A DNA stretch of 64,000 nucleotides from an uncultured Acidobacteriaceae bacterium. GTDB taxonomy: Bacteria > Acidobacteriota > Terriglobia > Terriglobales > Acidobacteriaceae. How positions within the stretch are numbered: the first letter of the stretch is position 1; each line of letters opens with the position of its first letter. Made by a program: the position numbers and the translations under genes. Shown here piece by piece: positions 43,829 to 51,267 of this stretch. The notes under the pieces were generated by a model. The model saw only the letters and a list, made by a program, of their open reading frames with translations. It did not search any database and was not told where the DNA came from. The stretch is taken from contig CAINJJ010000023.1 in NCBI GenBank assembly GCA_903849645.1, positions 62,001 through 126,000 on the forward strand, given 5' to 3'.

Positions 43829-44665
43829 ATGACGAGCGGAAGCGACCGGCGAAGATGCGAGTTTCAACTGCTCCGGTATGTGGCGGACGCGGTGCGAAAC
43901 GAGTATGTGCATATCGGCGTGATCCTGCGGGAGCAGGGGAGCGGCGAGCCGGCGGAGGTGCGATTTACGCGCGACTGGCGGCGCGTGCGCTGCCTGGACC
44001 CGGAGGCCGATACGGCGGTGCTGGAAGGCATGGAGAGCGAGCTGCGGCGACGCTTCCAGGAGGAACCGCAGGGGAAGCTGATGCGGCTGCTGGACGAGTC
44101 GCTCTCGCTGAGCGTGCAGATGACTGAGCCCAAGGCTTACCTGGCGGAGAGCCTGCCGGCGGGGATGGACGAGCTGATGCGGCTCTATGTGGAGCCGCCG
44201 CCCAGGGAGCGGACGGCGCGGCTGAGCGGGCGGGCGGCGATCCAGGCAAAGATGCGCACGGAGTTTGAGCGGGCGGGGGTGTGGGAGCTGCTGCGGAAGC
44301 GCATCGCGGCCTCGGCGTATACGCGCCCGGGCGACCCTCTGCGGATTGATGTGGGGTACCGGCCGAACGGGACGATCCGGATGTTTCACGCGGTGAGTCT
44401 GGAGCCGGGAGTGGAGATGGCCAAGGTGCTGGCGTTTTCCGCCGCGAGCCTGATGGCCGGCGTGGAGCGGGTGGAGAAGGCGCAACTGGAGCTGACCGCG
44501 GTGATTGAACCGGCGGCGCGGGTGGGCGCGACCGACGAGGAGCCGGAGCGGCTGGCGATGTACCGGTTTGGGGTGGAGACGATGGAGGAGCACCGCATCC
44601 GGGTGCTGACCACGTCGGATCTGGGGCGGGTGGCGGAGACGGCGCGGCGGGAGCTGCGGGTGTAG
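43829..44665 (+). CDS. DUF3037 family protein (partner of HipA-like kinase)
   Basis: 278 residues. The N-terminal half begins CEFQLLRYVADAVRNEYVHIGVILRE, the characteristic start of DUF3037 (Y-x-x-x-R-Y-x-P-D-x-x-R-x-E-x-x-N-x-G-V-like). The middle is helical (EGMESELRRRFQEEPQGKLM), and the C-terminal third has beta-strand-rich IDVGYRPNGTIRMFHAVSL and ends in a helical tail. No known catalytic motif and no DNA-binding domain can be seen. It is 145 bp downstream of the HipA-like kinase and followed by its own strong terminator, so the two genes make a cassette. Biochemical function unknown. Confidence 0.8.
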   Translation: MTSGSDRRRCEFQLLRYVADAVRNEYVHIGVILREQGSGEPAEVRFTRDWRRVRCLDPEADTAVLEGMESELRRRFQEEPQGKLMRLLDESLSLSVQMTEPKAYLAESLPAGMDELMRLYVEPPPRERTARLSGRAAIQAKMRTEFERAGVWELLRKRIAASAYTRPGDPLRIDVGYRPNGTIRMFHAVSLEPGVEMAKVLAFSAASLMAGVERVEKAQLELTAVIEPAARVGATDEEPERLAMYRFGVETMEEHRIRVLTTSDLGRVAETARRELRV

Positions 44666-44965
44666 GTATGAGTGGACAGGGGGCAGGGGTCAGGGACGAG
44701 GGGTGTGGGTTTCAGCCTGGAGCGCCCGCTTTGCTCCATCCGGGGTCTTCTTCGGGGTTTGCTGATCATTCCCGAGGTTTGCGGCAGGATCGGTTTTGTT
44801 GAAGGAAGGAAGAAGGTCCGCGACGGCTTTCTGAGCAGCGGACCAGGGGACCAACCGACCCGTGATCTTTGATCACCGGTCCCTGGTTTCAGGCAAGGAC
44901 GAGGCATGGCCCTTCATCGGGTTATGCCTTTTTTGTTTTGGGGCGGCGGGAGAAGGAAGGTGCGC
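44666..44965. other. Gene-free region after the DUF3037 gene
   Basis: 300 bp holding no gene. Its last part has the intrinsic terminator at 44903-44939; a portal promoter would have to be between that and 44955, or read-through would feed the portal gene. Confidence 0.55.
44903..44939 (+). terminator. Intrinsic terminator closing the kinase/DUF3037 cassette
   Basis: 10-bp stem GGCATGGCCC (44903-44912) with GGGTTATGCC (44919-44928), two G-T pairs, 6-nt loop, followed by TTTTTTGTTTT. It is the best intrinsic terminator in the window. Confidence 0.85.
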
Positions 44966-46255
44966 ATGAAGGCAGGAGAACAGTTACGGGAGTTCTGGCG
45001 GCAGGCGACCGGCAGGGCGGAGAGCCGGAAGGCGGAGGGAGCGATCTCGGCCGCGGAGGCGGAGGTGGGGCGCAGGACACTGGCGCTGCCCTCGATCTTG
45101 AGTCCGATGCAGCTATCGGGCAGGCTGCTGCCCAAGCCGACGCCTGTGAATCTGCGCCGGTTTGCCGAGACGCCGGTGGTACGGCGGGCGATCAACGTGA
45201 TCAAGGACCGGATTGCGGCGATGGACTGGCAGATCCGGGTGCGCCGGGGGGTGGAGCCGGGCGGCGTGGCGGAGGCGGAGCGGAAGCTGCGGGCGCTGCG
45301 GCGCACACTTGAAGAGCCGAACGCGGTGGACAGCTTCAGGACCCTGATGGAACAGGTAATTGAAGATGCGCTGACCGGGGGCTACGGGGCCATCGAGATG
45401 GAGGCCACGGGCGACGCGGACCGGCCGGCGATGCTGTGGCCGGTGGACGGGGCCTCGATCCGGATCAATGCGCGGTGGGACGGGCAGGACGGATCGCCGC
45501 GCTATGCGCAGGCGGCGGCCGGGCAACTGGAGTCAAGCGCGGTGGAACTGCTGGACAGCCAGCTGATCTATGTACGCATGAATCCGCGCAGCTTTACGCC
45601 GTTTGGGCTGGGGCCGCTGGAGGTAGCGTTCGAGACGGTGAACCAGTTTCTGAGCGCGCACCGGTTTGCGGGCAAGCTGGCGGCGAACTCTGTGGCCCAG
45701 TATGCGCTGTGGCTGAACGAGGCGACGCCGGCGCAGCACGACCGGCTGATTCGCTGGTGGCAGGACGAGATTGAAGGCACGGGACGGGTGCCGCTGATCT
45801 CGACCGAGCAGAAGCCGGAGGTGCTGCGCTTTGCCCAGGGGACGGACGCGGACCTGCGGCTGGCATGGCAGCAGTTTTTGATCCGCATGGTGGCCAATGC
45901 CTTTGGGCTGCCGCCGCTTCTGCTGGGGCTGGAGGGCGACGTGAACCGCTCGACGGCGTCGGAGCTGGCCGACGAGGCGTTTCGCGGGGCGATCCAGCCG
46001 CTGGCGCAACTGCTGGCGGGGCACCTGACGCGGGACCTGTTTGCCAAGTGCGTGGGGTGGCGGGAGTTTGAGTTTGTCTTCAACGACCTGAACGCGCGGG
46101 ACGAGGAGACAGAGCTGGCGGTGCAGGTGCAACTGCTGCGGGCCGGTGTGTTGACGGTGAACGAGGTGCGGGCGATGCGGGGGTTGGGACCGCTGGGGCA
46201 GGACGGGACAGTGCAGTTGACGGGCGGCGGGATGGAGACGGGGACGAGGGACTAA
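44966..46255 (+). CDS. Phage portal protein
   Basis: 429 residues from ATG 44966 (MKAGEQLREFW), after AAGGAAGG; the longer frame from 44906 would run through the terminator hairpin. Portal-type features: PVVRRAINVIKDRIAAMDWQI in the wing, YVRMNPRSFTPFGLGPLEVAFETVN, and FLIRMVANAFGLPPLLLGLEGDVNRSTASE, typical of HK97-type portals. Forms the dodecameric DNA gate of the head. The order terL, portal, protease, capsid is canonical apart from the cargo cassette in between. Confidence 0.88.
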   Translation: MKAGEQLREFWRQATGRAESRKAEGAISAAEAEVGRRTLALPSILSPMQLSGRLLPKPTPVNLRRFAETPVVRRAINVIKDRIAAMDWQIRVRRGVEPGGVAEAERKLRALRRTLEEPNAVDSFRTLMEQVIEDALTGGYGAIEMEATGDADRPAMLWPVDGASIRINARWDGQDGSPRYAQAAAGQLESSAVELLDSQLIYVRMNPRSFTPFGLGPLEVAFETVNQFLSAHRFAGKLAANSVAQYALWLNEATPAQHDRLIRWWQDEIEGTGRVPLISTEQKPEVLRFAQGTDADLRLAWQQFLIRMVANAFGLPPLLLGLEGDVNRSTASELADEAFRGAIQPLAQLLAGHLTRDLFAKCVGWREFEFVFNDLNARDEETELAVQVQLLRAGVLTVNEVRAMRGLGPLGQDGTVQLTGGGMETGTRD

Positions 46256-46319
46256 GGGACGAGGGACGAGGGAATAGGGAATCGTCCCTGCTCCCCTGCC
46301 CCGACAGAGCGGAGAGCGC

Positions 46320-46820
46320 ATGCGATTGGAAGCGATGGCGGTGAAGATCCCTCATGTGGAGGGGCACCCCAACCGGGTGGCCTTCGAGGGGGTATTGACG
46401 GTGGTGAATGCAGCCAGCGACAAGGCGCCGGCGGGAGCGCGGGGGCATCGCGTGATGCTGACGCGGGAGGCGGCGGAGAAGGCTCTGCCGTCTTTGCTGG
46501 GGATGGCGGTGGATTACCGGCCGGGATGGGACGGCCATGACGCACGGCGAAAGATCGGCCTGCTGACCGAGGCCAATCTGATCGGGCAGCAGCTGGTGGT
46601 GCGGGGATACCTCTACGCGCGGGATTTTCCCGAGGTTGCGGAGGCGATCGTGGCGCAATCTCCGGAGGCGATGGGGATGAGCTACGAACTGGCGGATGCG
46701 CGGGTGGAGGATATGCGGGCCGAGGTATGGAAGCTGACCCGTGTGACCTTTACCGGCGCGGCAATCCTGTTGCGGGAGAAGGCGGCCTACCGGGCCACGA
46801 GCTTCCGCATGGCGAGTTAG
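46320..46820 (+). CDS. Prohead-protease-like protein
   Basis: 166 residues. Its place between portal and capsid and its length fit a prohead serine protease. Fold-like elements: VAFEGVLTVVNAASD strand, a His in PGWDGHDARRKIG, and a Ser in AMGMSYELAD near the end of the second strand. This His/Ser arrangement recalls S78-type proteases, but the sequence is too divergent to be certain. It could instead be a decoration or scaffold-related protein. Confidence 0.65.
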   Translation: MRLEAMAVKIPHVEGHPNRVAFEGVLTVVNAASDKAPAGARGHRVMLTREAAEKALPSLLGMAVDYRPGWDGHDARRKIGLLTEANLIGQQLVVRGYLYARDFPEVAEAIVAQSPEAMGMSYELADARVEDMRAEVWKLTRVTFTGAAILLREKAAYRATSFRMAS

Positions 46821-46840
46821 AAGAACCGGGCGTCCGCAAT

Positions 46841-46879
46841 CAGCAAAAGGGGCTCCGCATTGCGGAGCCCCTTTTGCTG
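46841..46879. terminator. Perfect 19-bp inverted repeat after the protease gene
   Basis: CAGCAAAAGGGGCTCCGCA (46841-46859) is the exact reverse complement of 46861-46879. The right arm carries a CTTTTG run. It could stop or attenuate transcription between the protease and coiled-coil genes, in either direction. Confidence 0.7.
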
Positions 46880-46924
46880 GCCGGTGAACGATCTTTGTGA
46901 CGGTCAAGGGAGGAAGGAGAAGGC

Positions 46925-47323
46925 ATGGAAAACGATGAGAGAACGATGGCGGAGCGGCTGGAAGCCGCGACCGGCCTGCTGGAGCGCACGCTGAGCTGGC
47001 TGGAGGAGCGGCAGGGTCTGCTGACCGGTGAGGTGGAGAGGATCTCAGCGACGGTAGAGCAAAGCCGGCGGGAGGCGGAGCTGGCAGCGCAACTGGCAGC
47101 CGTGGAGCGGGAACTGGCCGAGGTAAAGGCGGCCGGCGCGCCCGCGGCCCCGAATTCGTTGCGGCGGACGGTGCCCGCAAGCACCTCCGAGATGCTGGCC
47201 AAGCATGGCATCGGGGAGGGCCCGGTGGATGTGCGGACGCTGGACGCGGCCCTGGCCGGACTGAGCCTGGAGCAGCGCATTGCGGTGAAGAGCCAACTGC
47301 TGAGGGCGGGTTCGATCGCCTGA
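46925..47323 (+). CDS. Coiled-coil protein, possible capsid scaffold
   Basis: 132 residues. Residues about 1-75 are predicted to be a continuous coiled coil (MENDERTMAERLEAATGLLE, then LTGEVERISATVEQSRREAE and LAAVERELAEV); the C-terminal part after an Ala/Pro linker has a helical LEQRIAVKSQLLRAG. A coiled-coil protein between protease and major capsid genes is the usual position of a head-assembly scaffold. Not recognised by family. Confidence 0.62.
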   Translation: MENDERTMAERLEAATGLLERTLSWLEERQGLLTGEVERISATVEQSRREAELAAQLAAVERELAEVKAAGAPAAPNSLRRTVPASTSEMLAKHGIGEGPVDVRTLDAALAGLSLEQRIAVKSQLLRAGSIA

Positions 47324-47449
47324 GCGAGCGGAGCCGCGCGGAGCGGGCAGCCATGCAGCAAGGGCGGCCCGCAGCCAACAACCCAGGACCGGCAGCTTGC
47401 CGCTGCCGGCTCAACAACAAGCGGCCCCATGGAGGGGCGGAGAGAGCCT

Positions 47450-48418
47450 ATGAACGCAACCTTTGCAGACATTCACGCGGCAGCAGACTTCATTGGACCG
47501 GGCGCGGTGGAAGTTCCCCTTTACCAGACCGAGATCTTCGACATCTGCCGGCGCTCGAGCCCGTTCGGGCAGCGCATCAAGCAGGTTCCGGCGACGGGCC
47601 ATCCCTCGCGGTTCTTCGAAGAGACGGCGATTCCGAATCCGGGGACGGCCGGCTTTGTGAATCCGCGCAGCATCGTGGCCCCGGTGGTGAGCCCCTCGCG
47701 CGTGGAGCGCAGCGTACCGCTGAAGGCCATCGTCTCCCAGATCAACTACAACCTGTTTGACATCGAGTTGGGCCAGCAGCAGCAGCAGTTTGCCTACCTG
47801 CAGGCCAAGGACCTGGTGGACACGGTGAGCGGCGTGATGGTGGCGCACGACGTGGCCCTGTGGAACGGCAACGACACCAGCCTGAGTTCGCCGACCACAA
47901 CGCAGTACATGGGCGCCATTGCCCAGATTGCGGGCGGCGGCAACACGGTGACCATCGGGACAACCGCCTCGATCGTGGACGGCCTCAAGTCGGCGGTGGC
48001 GCAGATGGTGGCCAGCAACGGCTACCATGTGCGGCCGACGGCCATCTACGCCAACCCCGTGCTGCTGGACCTCATCGACCGGGAGATGAAGACCGAGTTC
48101 AACGTGGTGCTGAATTCGGATCAGATCACGGGCGGCTTCCGGGTCAAGATGCTGTCGACGCAGGCGGGCGACCTGCCGCTGATTCCGGACTGGAGCCTGA
48201 GCTACACGGGGACTCCGGGATCGGGTTCGGCGGTGCTGCCGGCCTACATCGTGACCGAGGACCTGATCGAGTATCACTGGCTCGGCGACCCGACGCCGCG
48301 CATCTTCCAGCTTGGCCTGCCGGGCTCGCTGACGCAGCAGTATGTGGCGGTGAAGTTTGGCGGCGTGGTGGTGAAGGGCGCGAACTACGCGCACTACCAG
48401 GTGCTGGTGGACCGCTAG
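47450..48418 (+). CDS. Major capsid protein, HK97-fold type
   Basis: 322 residues from ATG 47450 (MNATFADIHAAAD); ATG 47429 lies in the GGAGG site and is unlikely. Regions expected of a capsid: TEIFDICRRSSPFGQRIKQV, then RFFEETAIPNPG (E-loop like), a central helix-rich domain with AKDLVDTVSGVMVAHDVALW, NPVLLDLIDREM, and a C-terminal strand YVAVKFGGVVVKGANYAHYQ. The position after portal, protease and scaffold fits. Assignment rests on gene order plus fold-like pattern, not a search. Confidence 0.78.
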   Translation: MNATFADIHAAADFIGPGAVEVPLYQTEIFDICRRSSPFGQRIKQVPATGHPSRFFEETAIPNPGTAGFVNPRSIVAPVVSPSRVERSVPLKAIVSQINYNLFDIELGQQQQQFAYLQAKDLVDTVSGVMVAHDVALWNGNDTSLSSPTTTQYMGAIAQIAGGGNTVTIGTTASIVDGLKSAVAQMVASNGYHVRPTAIYANPVLLDLIDREMKTEFNVVLNSDQITGGFRVKMLSTQAGDLPLIPDWSLSYTGTPGSGSAVLPAYIVTEDLIEYHWLGDPTPRIFQLGLPGSLTQQYVAVKFGGVVVKGANYAHYQVLVDR

Positions 48419-48424
48419 GAAGCG

Positions 48425-48546
48425 AGTGGACTGTGGACAGTGAACAGTGATCGGTAACCGGCGCAACTCGCCGCATTTTACTGTTCACTGTTCGCTGGCC
48501 ACTGTTCGCTGTCCACCGTTCACTGTTCACTGTTCACTGTTCACTG
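48425..48546. repeat. GTGAACAGTG-type inverted repeat after the capsid gene
   Basis: The left arm at 48425-48450 has GTGGACAGTGAACAGTGA; the right arm at 48480-48546 is mostly CACTGTTCACTG-type units (about six). Same repeat family as 42581-42768. It fills the gap between the capsid and connector genes. Confidence 0.8.
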
Positions 48547-48562
48547 AGGAAGAGGACTCTCT

Positions 48563-49186
48563 ATGGCATATCTGCAGCCAGCGGATTACCCCAACTATGG
48601 ACTACCGGCGGGCACAACGGCCGACTGGATTACGGCGGCGACGGCATTGATCAACAGCTACTGCAGGCGGCCCGACCTGAACGTGATTCAGTACACGGAG
48701 CGGCTGCGGCTTAGCAGCGGATCGCAGACGGCGCGGCTCAGCTATCTTCCCCTGGCGGCGCTGGGCACGGCGGCCACGCCGATTGTGAGCATCGAGGGGC
48801 GCTACGGCAGGCCGCGGCGGGGCGAGGTTCCGTTTGAGCCACTGCTGGAGGTGGCAACGGCGTTTTCGCTGCCCGGACAGTGGACGGCGATTGACGCCAA
48901 CACGGTGGACTGGGACGCGAACACGGGCGAGATTACCCTGCCCTGGAACCTGCTGGGGCTGCCCTACAACGAGGTTGCCGTGACCTACACGGCGGGCCTG
49001 GCAGCGATTGGCGACGACGTGAAGACGGCCTGTGCGCAGATTGTGCGCAACGCGCAGTCCACGCCGGCGCTGAACGCGAGCCGGGCCAGGATTGACACGA
49101 TGCAGATGCAGTATTTCTCGAGTTCGCTGGTGGACGAAACGGTGCAGGCATGGCTGCGTCCCTACGTGGCGAACAGGCTGGGGTGA
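48563..49186 (+). CDS. Head-tail connector (gp6-like) protein
   Basis: 207 residues. The N-terminal DWITAATALINSYCRRPDLN helix and the segment LRLSSGSQTARLSYLPLA / IVSIEGRYGRP match the pattern of gp6/gp15-type phage head-completion adaptors, followed by VAVTYTAGLAAIGDDVKTACAQIVRNA. It immediately follows the repeat hairpin and precedes the next gene by 3 nt. Confidence 0.72.
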   Translation: MAYLQPADYPNYGLPAGTTADWITAATALINSYCRRPDLNVIQYTERLRLSSGSQTARLSYLPLAALGTAATPIVSIEGRYGRPRRGEVPFEPLLEVATAFSLPGQWTAIDANTVDWDANTGEITLPWNLLGLPYNEVAVTYTAGLAAIGDDVKTACAQIVRNAQSTPALNASRARIDTMQMQYFSSSLVDETVQAWLRPYVANRLG

Positions 49187-49189
49187 GCA

Positions 49190-49624
49190 ATGAGCGATAC
49201 GGCGCCGCGTAACCCGGTGGGAGCGCCGCAGATGCTGGCCGATGCCCTGCTGCGGAGCGTTGCAGGGACTACGGCTCTTCTGCGGGTGACAGGAACGAGC
49301 ACGGATGCGAGCCAGACAGAACTGGGGCTGGTGGCCACCGCATTTGCGGATGTGGTCATCAGCCCTGTGGTGATGCGCAAGCTGCGGCCGGCGTGGCAGA
49401 GCGCCGGGGACTCGAAGTGGGAACTGCTGGTCTCGGCGACCGCGGTGGAGCAGCAAATCAGCGCGCTGGATCTGCCCTCGGCCAGGTCGCTGTTTGCCAT
49501 GACGCTGGCGGTAACCGTGGGCGAGCAGGACTACGTGATCGAGTCTGTCGCCTCCAATGAGGCCTTTGGCCAGGTGTATCTCTACCGGCTGCTGCTGCGC
49601 GAGACGCGGCAACAGGCGATTTGA
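49190..49624 (+). CDS. Hypothetical head-tail joining protein
   Basis: 144 residues, no family recognised. Beta-rich middle (GLVATAFADVVISPVVMRKL, WELLVSATAVEQQI) and C-terminus VGEQDYVIESVASNEAFGQVYLYR, which resembles head-closure/stopper proteins of siphophages. The position between connector and tail genes supports a neck role. Confidence 0.6.
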   Translation: MSDTAPRNPVGAPQMLADALLRSVAGTTALLRVTGTSTDASQTELGLVATAFADVVISPVVMRKLRPAWQSAGDSKWELLVSATAVEQQISALDLPSARSLFAMTLAVTVGEQDYVIESVASNEAFGQVYLYRLLLRETRQQAI

Positions 49625-49694
49625 CCGAGGCGCGTCTGATCCCTCTTTTACGGCGGTTGACTGAACCCGGCATATCGATCTTGCAGGAGATTCC

Positions 49695-50180
49695 ATGCAG
49701 AATGCGAAGGACTCGTTTTATATGGCGCTGCGCACGCGCCTGGCGGAGCTTAACCCGGAGCGAACCGTGTTGCTGCGGGGCGCGCTGCGGCCGGGAATTC
49801 TGGTGGAAGAGGCGGAAGCACCCTTCAGCCAGTTTCCCAGCGATGTGTTTGTGCTGCGCTGGCTGGGCGTAGGGCTGGACCTCGACGTGGACTCCGCGAT
49901 GGCGGCCATGGAGTGCGAGATCGTCTACCAGACCTGCGGCACGCAGAGCTTTGGCGGACTGGACCGCGGCCGGTTGCTGAGCAGGATGGACGAGGAACTG
50001 GCGGCGATCCTGCAGCCCTTCCACACGCCGAAACTGAGTTACCTGGCTACGCCCCCGGCAGCGATGCTGACGCAGGTCTTCTGGGATGAGCCGGGATTTG
50101 GACCCGCCGCGGTCCAGCGGGACCGCCTCGGCCGCTCGGCGAAATTCATGGTTTACAGCTATCAGGAACAGGGGGAGTAG
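49695..50180 (+). CDS. Hypothetical tail-completion-like protein
   Basis: 161 residues, no family recognised. MQNAKDSFYMALRTRLAELN then GLDLDVDSAMAAMECEIVYQ and AMLTQVFWDEPGFGP. Its length and place between neck and tail-tube-like genes fit a tail terminator/completion protein. Its stop abuts the next start codon exactly (TAG then ATG). Confidence 0.6.
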   Translation: MQNAKDSFYMALRTRLAELNPERTVLLRGALRPGILVEEAEAPFSQFPSDVFVLRWLGVGLDLDVDSAMAAMECEIVYQTCGTQSFGGLDRGRLLSRMDEELAAILQPFHTPKLSYLATPPAAMLTQVFWDEPGFGPAAVQRDRLGRSAKFMVYSYQEQGE

Positions 50181-51155
50181 ATGGCGACGAACTGGTTTAC
50201 GGCTCCCGCGCCGGTGGCCCGGCGGGTCCGCGCCTACTTTGCGCCGGTCAATCGCGCCGGGCGGGCGCCGGTGCTCTTCGACCCGGCGGAGCAGGGCGCG
50301 TTCAACCTGGATGCGCCGCCCGCGCCGTGGGTCAGCCTGGGATGGATCCAGGAATTCACGCGCAAGACGGCGAGCAAGACCGCGGCTGTGATGACGGGCA
50401 TTCCCGCTTCGCCTCTCGGCCAGGTGCGCGAGACGCTGGAAGCGGAAGTGAGCCTGGAGTTCCTCACCTGGACCAAGCTCACCATGGCGCTGGCCACCGG
50501 CTCGCAGCACATGAACCTGCTGGTCCCCGCGAGCGGCGCCAGCGCATCGGCGGATAACGCGCCCGCGGCGGCGGCGGTTCCGGTGCAGAGCGGTTCAACC
50601 TCAAACCTGATTGCCCTCGCGTCGGCAGACGCCGCCGGGTTCTCCGCGGGCTCCATGGTGGCCGTGGATGCGGACTATGTGGGCCAGACCGGCTTTGTGG
50701 GCGCTCCCGTCGCGGGCGCTTACGTTCGACAGCCACTGACGGACGTCGATTACATCCGGCGCGTCACCTTCAATGTCGCCCTGGTTGCGCAGGTCACTTC
50801 TGCGGGGCTCGCGCTTGCTGCGCCCCTGCCCGGAGGCGCGCCGGCTGCCGGCGCAAAGGTGCAGGCGCTCTCCGGCTTTGTGGACCGCGAGGGCGGCAGC
50901 TTCTTTCAGGAGTGGTCCGCGCTCTTTGTCATGCCGGGGAGCCAGGGGGAGCGGATCGTCTTTCACTACCCGCGGTTGCAGGCCATGACGGGCGCGGAAG
51001 AGGCAGCCATCCCGCTCAACGGCAAGCATCCGGGCGGGCTCGAACGAGTGGCCCTCAAGGGTCGCTTCCGGGCGCTCCCTGTCACCGACCCGCTCGACGG
51101 GGAACGGGTGCTTTGTTACAGAAGCTTTCTTCCCGCGGCCAACTCGTTGATCTGA
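50181..51155 (+). CDS. Hypothetical tail-tube-like protein
   Basis: 324 residues. No clear family, but the start WVSLGWIQEFTRKTASKTAA and LGQVRETLEAEVSLEFLTWT recall the strands of tail-tube or tail-sheath domains, and it stands where a major tail protein would. An internal Ala/Ser-rich stretch (about 112-145) may be a loop insertion. The codon style changes within this gene: the first part is G-biased like the head genes and the later part is C-biased, matching the genes downstream. Confidence 0.6.
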   Translation: MATNWFTAPAPVARRVRAYFAPVNRAGRAPVLFDPAEQGAFNLDAPPAPWVSLGWIQEFTRKTASKTAAVMTGIPASPLGQVRETLEAEVSLEFLTWTKLTMALATGSQHMNLLVPASGASASADNAPAAAAVPVQSGSTSNLIALASADAAGFSAGSMVAVDADYVGQTGFVGAPVAGAYVRQPLTDVDYIRRVTFNVALVAQVTSAGLALAAPLPGGAPAAGAKVQALSGFVDREGGSFFQEWSALFVMPGSQGERIVFHYPRLQAMTGAEEAAIPLNGKHPGGLERVALKGRFRALPVTDPLDGERVLCYRSFLPAANSLI

Positions 51156-51267
51156 CGCGGCCGCGGAGTCAGCGCCTTCAGCGATTCGTGCTCGTCGCTT
51201 GAGTCAGGCAAAGCGAAGGGCGCACACATGAAAAGCAACCGCGGCAAGAGCGTCAGAGAGAGCCACC

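Noticed and set aside
42581-48546. CRISPR-like short repeats (GTGAACAGTG units)
   Set aside because: Units are tandem and inverted without unique spacers of constant length, and no cas genes are nearby.
49621-49872. Small open frame overlapping the tail-completion gene
   Set aside because: It runs out of frame through the better supported gene at 49695-50180 and gives an Arg/Cys-rich shadow sequence.
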